A stretch of 64,000 bases of DNA from Chitinophaga sp. H8 (lineage in GTDB: Bacteria; Bacteroidota; Bacteroidia; Chitinophagales; Chitinophagaceae), in the NCBI RefSeq assembly GCF_040567655.1, contig NZ_JBEXAC010000004.1, forward strand, positions 62,001-126,000, read 5' to 3'. Under the pieces are notes generated by a model. That model searched no databases, had not been told where the DNA came from, and saw only the letters and a program-made list of their open reading frames with translations. The number at the start of each line of letters is the position of its first letter. The stretch's first letter is position 1. Positions 43,101-51,880 of this stretch are shown here, piece by piece. The translations under genes and the position numbers were made by a program.

Positions 43101-44583
43101 CCTTGTAATTGTAGTTATCATAAAACGTATATGATAAAGGAGTCAAAGAGCTGGCTGCTATTCCTGGCAATGGATTTGTAGCAGGAATAGTTATACTGGT
43201 ACTTGCAGCAGGGTTAATTTCTGCCAGAAAGGTTGCCCCGGTAGTTGACTCAAACCCATCCAGAAAGCTTATGCTTTGAGTAGCTTCATAAAGTTCTGTA
43301 CTACCGTCATAAGATCCTACTATGAGATCGGAAGCCCCTGGAAATGTATGGGATATGTTAGCTGTATTAGTAAGGGCTGTATTCATACTGCTCTGCAAGG
43401 CAGCACGGGTAGTATTTGCTTTATACAGTGCCGTCATTACAGGCCTGTTCAACCCATCATAAAAATTCACCAGCCACTCCTGCGGGGACTTCGCACGCTG
43501 CACAGAATCCTGGGTAAATACAAGACGATCTCTGACATCATATACCATATATACAGGGCCTGCTCCTGGCACCTTCTTCATAATCATACGATTACGTTCA
43601 TCATACTGATATTGAAAGCAAAGTTCACTCGCTAAAGGGGCCACATTCCAGTTACCCAGGAGTTTTTCGGTAGCCAAAGGAGGAATTACAAAACGCAGAT
43701 TTCCAAGGTCATCATATACGTAATAAGTACAAAGCCATCCACTATGTGCATTACTGCTGTAATATTCCTTTCGCACTTTCTTTTTAACCAAACGTCCTTG
43801 TTTATCCTTAAACTCCTCTACCGCATTGTTCATTTCGTCGGATGTGCGATTTTTATACAACTTCCCAGGCGCATAAAAACCTGTACTGGTAGGTAAAACG
43901 CCACCGATCGGCATATTCCAGATACGCACAGAATCATTTACATCATTTCCATAATAAGTATAACGTACCGGCCTGTCACCTCCCCTTTCAACAGTGGAAA
44001 GATCATTTTTTGCCCAGCTATTACCTGGTGCAAAAGTTCTTAATACGCGATTCAATGGTGATATTTCATAATCCGTGTTGCTATAGTATACACTCTCCCC
44101 AGCTGCTCCTGGATTTAACGTATTATTCTGATAAAATGAACGCTGGCTATTAAAAGGATCTGTTTTAAACTTCCCATCACTTACGTTACCACTTTGTGGC
44201 ACATAAGGCAGGTACTTTAATTGTTCCCGACCATAAGCATCATATATCACCGGAGCAACAATATCTTTTCCTGATGTACTTATTCCCTTGCTTACCATTT
44301 GTATCGGGCGGCCTAGTTCATCAAAATATTGGGTTGTTTGCTTCACTTCACTAACAGTTCTGCCAACAGCTGTGACTACAGCAGTATCTGTTGTCGGCAT
44401 ACTGGGTTCCCAGGTACGGATATAATTAATCTTAGAATTAGTATAAGTTGAGGGGGGAGTTAATGGCACTGCTGTTGCACGACCTGCTCCACCTGGAACA
44501 TTTTGCCCGTATACAACACCTCCTACGCTCGTCAATATGCTCCATATGATTATAAATAAGGAATAGGCAGAGATATTACGCAT
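40192..44583 (-). CDS. RHS-core protein with C-terminal nuclease-like toxin tip
   Basis: About 1463 residues from the ATG at 44583 (an in-frame TTG at 44598 is less likely). A signal-like N terminus, a DUF6443-type start (TKQTTQYFDELGRPIQMV-like), many YD repeats, the RHS core ending GRWWQIDPKIGDMEGWSPY and NPISFKDPRGD, and a variable tip of roughly 195 residues. The tip begins with a hydrophobic stretch (WIIIPIVVGLLTV) and ends in a domain with RHEIPSASSL, then SLHAETGSFGGYRSAREYRA and LNEGKFEDAFRMGVDNLR, matching an HNH-like putative nuclease toxin layout. Second of two large YD-repeat genes in the unit. Confidence 0.85.
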   Translation of the reverse strand: MRNISAYSLFIIIWSILTSVGGVVYGQNVPGGAGRATAVPLTPPSTYTNSKINYIRTWEPSMPTTDTAVVTAVGRTVSEVKQTTQYFDELGRPIQMVSKGISTSGKDIVAPVIYDAYGREQLKYLPYVPQSGNVSDGKFKTDPFNSQRSFYQNNTLNPGAAGESVYYSNTDYEISPLNRVLRTFAPGNSWAKNDLSTVERGGDRPVRYTYYGNDVNDSVRIWNMPIGGVLPTSTGFYAPGKLYKNRTSDEMNNAVEEFKDKQGRLVKKKVRKEYYSSNAHSGWLCTYYVYDDLGNLRFVIPPLATEKLLGNWNVAPLASELCFQYQYDERNRMIMKKVPGAGPVYMVYDVRDRLVFTQDSVQRAKSPQEWLVNFYDGLNRPVMTALYKANTTRAALQSSMNTALTNTANISHTFPGASDLIVGSYDGSTELYEATQSISFLDGFESTTGATFLAEINPAASTSITIPATNPLPGIAASSLTPLSYTFYDNYNYKDRIVPVNGDLGKPQAGSNAYAETPTISNLTNGLVTGTKTLVLGTNKWLTTTNYYDAKGRVVQILSDNINGGADVLTSQYDFSGKLISSFQRHSNLKSITPESSVLTMLQYDVGGRPVATKKKFNDLAGLERTIAENTYDELGQLKTKRLGVTGPTAQLEVLNYEYNIRGWLKSINKDYVNTTLNNVSHFGQELSYDYGFTVKNQFNGNIAGIKWKGWNDKIPRAYGYDYDSSGRIITADFSQQNTSGASWTRNVMDYSVSGIAYDENGNIKAMNQKGMVGTEIRTIDQLTYAYQANSNKLLAVADPSNTATAKLGDFINGTNSGNDYSYDGNGNLMVDLNKGIASITYNHLNLPQTITISGKGSINYQYDAAGNKLRKTVIDNTVTPSKTTSTDYINGFVYENDTLRFAGHEEGRIRVVYKTGQSPDYTFDYFVKDHLGNVRMVLTEQSDLSMYAATMETMEAPKENALFSNIDNSRTAKPVGYPQDQTTPQNEFVAKLNAKDGGKKIGPSLVLRVMAGDTIQIGAKAFYKSQGPQENKHPAPVEDMLASLVQAFNGSGQGEQSHAVVSAEPASPFANNFTSSDYQRLQQKDPDQFKQDKPKAYLNFVLFNDQFNLVEENSGVKQVQGEPDQLQTLAKDNMVVQQSGFLYVYTSNESPQDVFFDNVMVTLASGPVLEETHYYPFGLTMAGISSNVLRGSNYPENRMKYNGIELQNKEFNDGTGLEMYEAPLRSLDPQIGRWWQIDPKIGDMEGWSPYTSNFNNPISFKDPRGDFPWIIIPIVVGLLTVSQPAVAPTGKPSDVPAIRAARDNAGIHTIASFASGGVKPLASLFERNPAVQGGKMDDLSKKQGFDRHEIPSASSLKNTGKAEKGEAPAVQTPTSLHAETGSFGGYRSAREYRAVEEGLLNEGKFEDAFRMGVDNLRVVMKENPQMLKDAKVTTKDMEKGIKQMENYFRDVLLPKLQKGLNK

Positions 44584-44609
44584 ACTTTTCTTTATCAAAT
44601 GGTTAATGA

Positions 44610-47600
44610 TTATCTGGTAATTGGTTGTTGATATTGTAGATCAAATTGTTTCAGCACATTCCCATTTTGATCTCTAATGACCTTTAAACGGCCATGGCTA
44701 TCATATTCATAATAAGAAAGCTGATTTTTCATATCACATTGACTGGTCATGCCTACCAACGGAGAATAAGTAAAGGTGGTCATTTGGCTCATGGCCGGAT
44801 ATAATCGTAACTCATCCACCAGTCCGCTTCCTGTGATTTTAACTGCCGACATCCCGCTTATCTGATGTTCATAATAAGTCCATCCACTACTATTCGTAAT
44901 ACCTCGCAGTACTGTACCCTGCGTACCTGTAATACTATAAGGAGCACTGTTCTTTGTCCAATAAGTTAATTTATACACATTGGCAGTTGCCAGGCCTGTT
45001 TTAGTAATACCAGTAGCTCCTGCATTGCTTAAATTAAAGGCCTTTTTACCGGTTAATGCAACCGACCCGTCTCTGATAGCAGATGGCACTACCCAGTTAC
45101 CATTATTATCTGCCTCAAAACTTGTATAGGCAATGTCATTATTGATAGCATTTTTCACTTCTGCTACTGGATAGATATTCGCGTAATCCCATAAATAAGT
45201 GAGCTGCATATCTCTTTCCTTAGATTGCTCAAGAATATTTCCAAAAGCGTCATACTTCTGGAAACTTGCTACCGTTTCCATAGGATTATTGCCAAGTTTA
45301 ACATTTTGGCGGATAGGCATAATAAGATCGCCGGTCCATAGTTTAAAGTCTGTTCTTGTTTTGTACAGTAGGGTAGTGTTCTTATAGTTTTCCTCTTCTA
45401 TAGGAATATTCAAAATATTTTTCTGTTCGAGTTGCCTGATCCCAAGAGAATCCTGGCTGGTTAAGGCGGGATTAGCTATTGCCAAAATATCCTGTGGATA
45501 CCTTATTTTTTTTATAATACTGTCATTTATAGAACCAGCATCCCCTTTTGAAATATCCTCCCTTATACTAGTGGCCAATAAATGGGCATTATTATCATAG
45601 GTAAACACCTGGGTACGAATAACGGGATTAAGCCCTCCATCGTATTCTTTCGTTTGTTGCTGGATGGGTTTATAAATAATCGAGCGATGGGTAAAACTCA
45701 CTACTTTATACTTACCATCAAAATAGAGATCATTAGGGTCTGTTTCCTTTCCAAGATAATTAATAGCAGTACCTTCTATTCCTTGTCCACTCCCCCCGAA
45801 GCATCTCTCTCCCCATTCTCTTTGTTCAGACATTGGATTCCAAGAGTATGTAGGCAGACAAGTCTGCGAATAATTTGCGGCCTCATTATAATTCCCAATC
45901 CTGACTACTCCTAAACCTGCTTTATAACCTCCAGCCACTACTGGATTTTCAAACATTTTGTATGTATAATTTTCTTCGTTCACAAGACGATACTGATTAC
46001 CAGACCTTGCGTAAATAGCCTTTCGCTCTGGTAATCCCCTCAGATGCCCCTGATTAACATCTCTCTTATATGGACTCTCCAACAAATCATCACTCCATGC
46101 AAACGACTTAAAATAATACTCTGTTTTTCCATTATCCACTCCTGCTTCATTTTGCAAATATTCTGTAGTTTTCAAATACATTACAGCACTGCCATTAAAA
46201 AGATTCAGATCATTAACAGGATGTGAAAACAAGTTATACTGCGTATGAGTCGCTCTTACAGATGAACTGAGCGCGTACATATAATCCTGCCCAAGTACCA
46301 TTTTAGGAACGGTTGCAACCCTATCACCCTGCATATCATTACCATACTCATATATTTTTCGTTGTAAAAGCTTCTTTGCTCCATCATAATAATTGATACT
46401 ATCTATTCTAATTCCACCTCCAAAACGAATCGTATAAGAACTGCCATTGTACTCCCAATATTCATGTGATGAATACCCATATTCATATATTCCACCTGTA
46501 GCTGTGATAATTGATCTGAGTGTACCTGTTATAGCATGATCAAAATTAGGCGTCCGGTTCGCAAGGGAGATTGTTTGCGATCCCGTTTCCCAAACAGGAA
46601 TATTGTAATATTCCCTGTTCTCCTTACGTTTAACAGTCATATCATTTCCCGACAAAAAAACTGGGGAATTGAGCGCGCGTGCCAACAAGGTCCTATTATT
46701 ACTACCATTAAAGTATCCCCAATAATCTAATGATTTAGTATCAGGCCGTGGGAACTGGTATTTTTCATGGTATGTAAATCTATATATATTCACAAGGCTA
46801 TCATTACGATCATAAAAACTTAATGATACCAACTTATCTCTGTTGGCAGTAAGCGTATCATAAGAAAAGACTATCCTTCGCAAATATTTATCTGTGATAT
46901 CATTGGAAAATACTTTTATGGTGTCTATTCTTCCATGAGGTGAAATGAAATCAATATATCCATTGGGGAAAGTAATCTTCGAAAGCGCTTTAGGTCCACT
47001 TCTCTTAATTTCTGTTTTAGATAATATGGGTTCTTGGGGAGTATAAGTTGATGAACAATTCAAAGAATTGCCTGAAAAATAACACATAGATGCTACAGGT
47101 AAGGATTCATTATAGCTAATCTGTGTTCCTCCAAGAGATGATCCATCATATGAAAAAACGATCGAATCTTTTGAGCTTGGGGAAATAATTTTGTTGAGGC
47201 TATACTTTGACCAATATGTCTGTTCCGATTGGCTATCATATGTATTAACAAACTTCATCGAATCCCTGCTACTTATCTTCTCCTTCTTATAAAATTCCCA
47301 TTGTCTTGTTTCTGTTTTCTCATGTTCAAAATAAAAATAATTTCTACCCCCACCATCAGTAATCCTATATCCATTTCCTGTCAATCCAACTTTAATAAGA
47401 GGATCGTAAGGAAAAACCAGGTAGCTTCCATTGTCTGCTCTTAAAAATTTCCCGCCACCACCTGGATAACTGAAATAATAGACATCTGGCTCTATATCAT
47501 ATTTTCCATCAACCATACCTTGCACCTTCGCCAATTCGCTTGCGCTGCCACCTTGCAAACTAGTCCAATCCACCGGGCTGGCAGAGGAACCTGAAACTGA

Positions 47601-47945
47601 GCCATTGACCTCCCGGTTAATTTCTCCCCCCACATTTAACACCCATCCCACACCTACAGGTGCATTCTCTGGATCAGTAGGTTTAACTCCTGTTGCATTG
47701 TAAGTCAGCGTTATCGGTACTACCAGATCTTTGCTCTTCACTTCATAAATAGGTATCGCAATATTCAATGTACCGGTAGCGTAATCCACCCCGTCAAGCG
47801 TAGCCCCTGTAGCAAGGTTAACAGGTGTTGAAGGGCTTGCTGGGATAACGGTAGTTATTTTATTAAAACTGATCTGCGCATAAATAACTTTGCTAAAAAA
47901 AAGTAGCATTATTATCAGGAAAGAATGTCTAATCATTTTCTTCAT
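44610..47945 (-). CDS. Large YD-repeat protein, partner of the RHS protein
   Basis: A 1111-residue exported protein: signal peptide (residues 1-24, FSKVIYAQ), an N-terminal region typical of Bacteroidetes YD-repeat proteins (LATGATLDGVDYATGTLNIA, TLTYNATGVKPTDPENAPVG), many strand repeats, and a C terminus YYEYDSHGRLKVIRDQNGNV. It has no RHS core and no toxin tip. It ends 27 bases before the RHS gene starts and 20 bases after the fibre gene. Together the two large proteins could form a split shell like TcB and the TcC N-terminal part, but this is inference. Confidence 0.8.
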   Translation of the reverse strand: MKKMIRHSFLIIMLLFFSKVIYAQISFNKITTVIPASPSTPVNLATGATLDGVDYATGTLNIAIPIYEVKSKDLVVPITLTYNATGVKPTDPENAPVGVGWVLNVGGEINREVNGSVSGSSASPVDWTSLQGGSASELAKVQGMVDGKYDIEPDVYYFSYPGGGGKFLRADNGSYLVFPYDPLIKVGLTGNGYRITDGGGRNYFYFEHEKTETRQWEFYKKEKISSRDSMKFVNTYDSQSEQTYWSKYSLNKIISPSSKDSIVFSYDGSSLGGTQISYNESLPVASMCYFSGNSLNCSSTYTPQEPILSKTEIKRSGPKALSKITFPNGYIDFISPHGRIDTIKVFSNDITDKYLRRIVFSYDTLTANRDKLVSLSFYDRNDSLVNIYRFTYHEKYQFPRPDTKSLDYWGYFNGSNNRTLLARALNSPVFLSGNDMTVKRKENREYYNIPVWETGSQTISLANRTPNFDHAITGTLRSIITATGGIYEYGYSSHEYWEYNGSSYTIRFGGGIRIDSINYYDGAKKLLQRKIYEYGNDMQGDRVATVPKMVLGQDYMYALSSSVRATHTQYNLFSHPVNDLNLFNGSAVMYLKTTEYLQNEAGVDNGKTEYYFKSFAWSDDLLESPYKRDVNQGHLRGLPERKAIYARSGNQYRLVNEENYTYKMFENPVVAGGYKAGLGVVRIGNYNEAANYSQTCLPTYSWNPMSEQREWGERCFGGSGQGIEGTAINYLGKETDPNDLYFDGKYKVVSFTHRSIIYKPIQQQTKEYDGGLNPVIRTQVFTYDNNAHLLATSIREDISKGDAGSINDSIIKKIRYPQDILAIANPALTSQDSLGIRQLEQKNILNIPIEEENYKNTTLLYKTRTDFKLWTGDLIMPIRQNVKLGNNPMETVASFQKYDAFGNILEQSKERDMQLTYLWDYANIYPVAEVKNAINNDIAYTSFEADNNGNWVVPSAIRDGSVALTGKKAFNLSNAGATGITKTGLATANVYKLTYWTKNSAPYSITGTQGTVLRGITNSSGWTYYEHQISGMSAVKITGSGLVDELRLYPAMSQMTTFTYSPLVGMTSQCDMKNQLSYYEYDSHGRLKVIRDQNGNVLKQFDLQYQQPITR

Positions 47946-47965
47946 ATAGAACAGCTGTTTATTAA

Positions 47966-48871
47966 TTAGGGTTTAATGGTGATCATCTTTCTTAATTCAA
48001 TTATTTCTCTTTTCATTTCTTCCCTCTCTTTTCTTTCTGCTATCAGATACAACGTCAGCTCCTCCACTTTCTGTAACAGCTTCCTGTTCATCTCGCCGAG
48101 GTCTAAACCATCTGCTGCCACCTCTTTTGCAGAAGGGATATCCGGCAAATGCCTATTTGCTGTGATAAACCGTTCTACTTCCTGTAAAGAAGGAAGCTGA
48201 TAATCAGGATGGAATACAAAATCGGCCCAGGTTTCCTGTGTCACCTTAACTTTTCTCGCTGCAATCGTCCCTGCCACAGCCAGTTTATAAGCTCCGGGAG
48301 CAGTTGTGCCTATCCCCACATTCCCATCAGGTCTGAATACCATCCAGGGGGCATTATGCACAGAGGTGGTACTATTACCACCGATATACGCATAATGCAT
48401 AGTCCCTGCATTGGCATACACGCCCATTGACAGCATTTTTGTCAGAGAGTCATAACTGATACTATACTCTCTGGCCCAGCTTTCATTCAATTTCATGTCA
48501 ATGTTAACTCCCCAGGGATAGGCAGTTGGGTTGGTTAGTTTAATACTTCCTCCATGTACATGCAACCTGGCGATGGCATTTGATGTTCCAATACCCACAT
48601 TCCCTCCATTAGTTTGAATCAAGGTATTAGTAGTAGTTCTATATCCCAGATAAAGAGCACCGGATTTAACATTCAGCTCATTGGAAGTTAGGGACAAGCC
48701 CGTTGGAGATGCAACAGACAATCCATTAACAGCTGCAGGAATAACTACAGGACCTAAAAACTGCGCGTTCGTCAAAACGGTTAATTTATTAGCAACCACG
48801 CTATCCTGCGCATAGGAGAAATAGCCATTGAGCAATAACAGGCAGGCAAGGGAAATAGGCTTAAATAACAT
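47966..48871 (-). CDS. Exported fibre-like protein with shared C-terminal coiled-coil module
   Basis: About 301 residues from the ATG at 48871 (an in-frame ATG 30 bases upstream is possible). A signal peptide (LLLLNGYFSYAQ) precedes strand-rich repeats (GNVGIGT twice) and a C-terminal module (about 197-277) with AARKVKVTQETW, LPSLQE, NRHLPDIPSA, GLDLGEMN and a final heptad-type coil. The module is close to the one in the 24205-25011 gene. Second gene in the five-gene RHS unit. Probably a trimeric surface fibre. Confidence 0.7.
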   Translation of the reverse strand: MLFKPISLACLLLLNGYFSYAQDSVVANKLTVLTNAQFLGPVVIPAAVNGLSVASPTGLSLTSNELNVKSGALYLGYRTTTNTLIQTNGGNVGIGTSNAIARLHVHGGSIKLTNPTAYPWGVNIDMKLNESWAREYSISYDSLTKMLSMGVYANAGTMHYAYIGGNSTTSVHNAPWMVFRPDGNVGIGTTAPGAYKLAVAGTIAARKVKVTQETWADFVFHPDYQLPSLQEVERFITANRHLPDIPSAKEVAADGLDLGEMNRKLLQKVEELTLYLIAERKEREEMKREIIELRKMITIKP

Positions 48872-48907
48872 ATGGATAAATAGATTTAAATATGATAACA
48901 ATGCAGG

Positions 48908-50329
48908 TTAAAAATTATATCCCAGCCGGAATTTTATAGGGTCTGTCCGGGGTACATGCTGGTTATATAAAAAGTCATAGAGTAATATCATATTCCCTTT
49001 GACTTTACTACTGATTTTATACTTTTTGCTGATCCCTATCAGCGCGCTGCCTGTCCACTTATCAAATTGTTTTAACTGGCTCACGTCGCCGAAGGGGGTA
49101 TTATAGTTTTGTTCAAAACCACCATTGATGAAGAAGGTGCCTTTCAGTTTCCAGTCTATGAAACTGCGCAATCCCACCCCCTGACTATTGAAACGGATAT
49201 TATCAAAGCCGGTACCCATACCTAATTTATAGGCGGCTCCCAGGCCCGCACTACCATTCTTGTGAAATTTGTAGCCCACCTGTCCGGCTATATCGCTGGT
49301 AGTAGGAAAAAATTGGCTGCTCCGCTGAAACTGAATGTTGCCTCCAAACTCCAACCGTTGTATTAAACTTTTGGTTTTCATTTCATTAGGCTTAAAATCG
49401 GGCATCTCTGCGGCATTATCCAGGTCCGGGAATTGTTTTTTCAGCTGGTCAAACTGACTACGGGCTGCCTCCATTTGCTGGCTTACGGCAGCACGGGCAT
49501 CAGGCCCACCGCCCCCCATTCGCTGCTGTATCAGTTGCTCTACCTGGGCACGCGTTTGCAACCCCTCCAAGTTAGGTGTACCTGCAGCTCCTCCGGGTAT
49601 ATTAAATAGTCCCGCAAGCCGGGAATTCTTTTGCATAAAATCCTGAAAAGCAGGCACTTTCCTGATCAACTCCAATGCCTTGGCCTCCGCCTTTTTCTTG
49701 TCCTTGAATACAGCTTTGTACTCATTAAGCTGCTGGGCATAATAATAGGCTTCCTTATTAAGCCGCTGCAGGTCTTTTGTAAAACCTGCATATCCTGCCA
49801 ACTGTGCTTTTAGCTGTTGGCGGCGCTCCCGGATAAAGGCCTTCACCTGTTCCGCCTGCTGCAATTTACTTTGCAATTGCTGTACACTTTGCATGGAGCC
49901 ATTCAGCTTCTCTTTTACCCCTTTTGTTTTCCCCAGCAAGTCTTTGGATTCTTTCAGAAACCCGAGGGAGCTTTGTAAAGTATCCAGGTAACCGGAATAA
50001 TTACCGGACAATGCCTGTTCATATTTACCTGTCTTTTGCTTGATCTTATTTTTCAGACTACCCAAAGAATCGATGGAGTTGGTAAAGATATTTTTGGCAG
50101 CCAGCGAGTCCATTTTTGCCAATTTGGACTGCATCCGCTTTTCCTCCCTGGCAAAACGGCTCAACGCTTTTTGTGTCCGCTTTTCTACCTGCCGCTCCAG
50201 CTTTTTTGATTTTTGCTGTACCTGGGAATAGTATTTGACCGGTACTTCCCGGGCCTTACGCAGGGTACTATCCTGTGCCATACTGCACAGTGCACATAAC
50301 AAACAAAAAAACATCAAGGATAAACGCAT
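48908..50329 (-). CDS. Coiled-coil protein with C-terminal outer-membrane barrel
   Basis: About 473 residues from the ATG at 50329. A signal peptide (LMFFCLLCALCSMAQ) is followed by about 250 residues of basic helical coiled coil (QVEKRTQKALSRFAREEKRM, SKLQQAEQVKAFIRERRQQ), a short disordered linker (MGGGGPDARAA), and then a C-terminal beta-barrel region with alternating strands such as GGNIQFQRSS, GVGLRSFIDWKLKGTF, and a terminal aromatic residue, RLGYNF. It is first gene of the RHS unit, with a 36-base gap to the next. It could anchor or display the YD-repeat proteins; no named family. Confidence 0.65.
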   Translation of the reverse strand: MRLSLMFFCLLCALCSMAQDSTLRKAREVPVKYYSQVQQKSKKLERQVEKRTQKALSRFAREEKRMQSKLAKMDSLAAKNIFTNSIDSLGSLKNKIKQKTGKYEQALSGNYSGYLDTLQSSLGFLKESKDLLGKTKGVKEKLNGSMQSVQQLQSKLQQAEQVKAFIRERRQQLKAQLAGYAGFTKDLQRLNKEAYYYAQQLNEYKAVFKDKKKAEAKALELIRKVPAFQDFMQKNSRLAGLFNIPGGAAGTPNLEGLQTRAQVEQLIQQRMGGGGPDARAAVSQQMEAARSQFDQLKKQFPDLDNAAEMPDFKPNEMKTKSLIQRLEFGGNIQFQRSSQFFPTTSDIAGQVGYKFHKNGSAGLGAAYKLGMGTGFDNIRFNSQGVGLRSFIDWKLKGTFFINGGFEQNYNTPFGDVSQLKQFDKWTGSALIGISKKYKISSKVKGNMILLYDFLYNQHVPRTDPIKFRLGYNF

Positions 50330-50672
50330 ACAGGTAAGGGTTGTCACATTATTTTTACGGGTTGAACAATATCACAGCATCAAGGTAGTAAATAGTTTTT
50401 ATATTTTTTACAGATAAAACAGCCGGGGCATCTATGGGGGTTTTTGGCGCATTATGACTTCCTGCAATTATACCGCAGTAAATTATCTTATTTTGCAATT
50501 ACTATTTTAACCGGTACTTTATTTAAACCCTCAAAATCCGTTAATATGAACATGAAAACCTGTCAAGGGGCATATGAGTATTAATCGTTTTAGTAATCAA
50601 CTAATTAATCTTTTTTTTGCTGCTATGCACTAAAAAATGTATATTCCGTTACCCGTCAACCCCCTATGCCAT
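50330..50672. other. Divergent intergenic region, no gene seen
   Basis: About 340 AT-rich bases between the divergent RHS unit and the small HTH gene. No supported promoter, repeat or RNA is evident. An in-frame ATG 36 bases before the HTH gene's chosen start is possible. Confidence 0.5.
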
Positions 50673-50972
50673 ATGCCCAAGCGTTATTTTGAGCGACTAC
50701 AGACAGTTGATCATCTGATCAAAATCAAAGGAACAGGCAAACCTGCTCAGTTAGCCAAAAGACTCCGTATTTCAGAACGTACCTTATACGAGTTTCTGAA
50801 GATGATGAAAGATTTAGGTGCGCCTATCGAGTACGACCGTTATAAGGAAACTTATTATTACGGTGAAAAAGGAGGCTTTAATATCCGGTTTATTAAAAAC
50901 CTGGTATCAGAAGGTATCTTACTGCTGCTGCTTGCAGGATGCTATTACTGGTTTCCGGAACTAGCCGGATAA
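50673..50972 (+). CDS. Small HTH protein with hydrophobic C-terminal tail
   Basis: A 99-residue protein from the ATG at 50673. An HTH of the DeoR/HTH_11-like kind is evident (DHLIKIKGTGKPAQLAKRL, ISERTLYEFLKMMKDLGAPI, EYDRYKETYYY), and the last 20 residues are hydrophobic (LLLLLAGCYYWFPELAG), which suggests a tail-anchored membrane regulator. Small HTH proteins of this type are common in Bacteroidetes and usually lack the tail. Function unknown. Confidence 0.65.
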   Translation: MPKRYFERLQTVDHLIKIKGTGKPAQLAKRLRISERTLYEFLKMMKDLGAPIEYDRYKETYYYGEKGGFNIRFIKNLVSEGILLLLLAGCYYWFPELAG

Positions 50973-51345
50973 CCATTATGTTTTTACGGCCATACCATAT
51001 CTCTTTATTGCACCCGCTCCTGTCCCCAGGACCACGGGGTTTAGGTTGTTTGCCCTGCCATTTCTCCCTTGATCGTTAACTTGAAGTTAATGTATCCGGT
51101 TCCTATTCCCATTCACTTAAAACATCGTAATATTACACCCTATGATTGGATAAGTAGGATATACTCCAAAACTCAACCTACTATTTATGAAGAACTTATC
51201 ACCCCTATTACAATGTACACGCTTAATAAAGTACTGTATTGTATGCCTTGATAAACAAAAACATAGCACATAGTATTTCCAATAGCCTGGCTTTAAGTAT
51301 ATCGCATTTACCGCCGTTTCATCCATCAAAATTATTAAGATCTAT
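50973..51345. other. Intergenic region, no gene seen
   Basis: About 370 bases. Contains the 15-base palindrome-like TTAACTT-g-AAGTTAA (51076-51090), perhaps an operator. Short reading frames on both strands overlap each other and look spurious. Confidence 0.45.
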
Positions 51346-51675
51346 ATGAATGATCTGTCTGCTTTCAATGAATCTAATCAACCGCCTGCCCAGAGCACGC
51401 TATCTGCTACTTTAAAAAAACTCAATAAAACATTATTGCAGCTCATGGAAAATGAAGATGCGCTGCAAACGTCAAAGCTGAGAGAATTAAGAGATTATCA
51501 AAGAATCACCAACAACATGGATGTACCCACCGCTACTCAAACCAATGTATATGTTAAGTTAATACTGGAAGAAATCGAAACTTACCGCCCATTTAAAATT
51601 ATGCAGGATGCCTCCTTTAAAAAGACTACCCTGATTGATGATGACTGCTATATGAACCTCCCCGCAAGGAACTAA
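51346..51675 (+). CDS. Small helical protein of unknown function
   Basis: A 109-residue protein, probably cytoplasmic and mostly helical (STLSATLKKLNKTLLQLMEN, LRELRDYQRITNN, YVKLILEEIETYRPFK), with a single cysteine near the end. I do not recognise a family. It lies between the small HTH gene and the LytTR regulator on the same strand, separated by gaps of about 370 and 205 bases, so a shared transcript is uncertain. Confidence 0.5.
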   Translation: MNDLSAFNESNQPPAQSTLSATLKKLNKTLLQLMENEDALQTSKLRELRDYQRITNNMDVPTATQTNVYVKLILEEIETYRPFKIMQDASFKKTTLIDDDCYMNLPARN

Positions 51676-51880
51676 AACAACAACCAGACAAAAGGCAGGA
51701 TATCATTAATAACCGGATACATTTCTCATAACGCGGTTTAGATTAGATTTTAATGGTAATAACAGGCGGGTTTCTATCTAGTTACCTGCTATCCTTTAAT
51801 TACTCAGTGCAAGCAAACAACCTTATTGTCCAACAAGCAAAATAACCACGAAAATCCCTGTCAAAAACAATTATCAATTT

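Noticed and set aside
51069..51329. Overlapping short open frames on both strands (60 and 70 residues)
   Set aside because: They overlap each other, have no family features and lie in AT-rich intergenic sequence.
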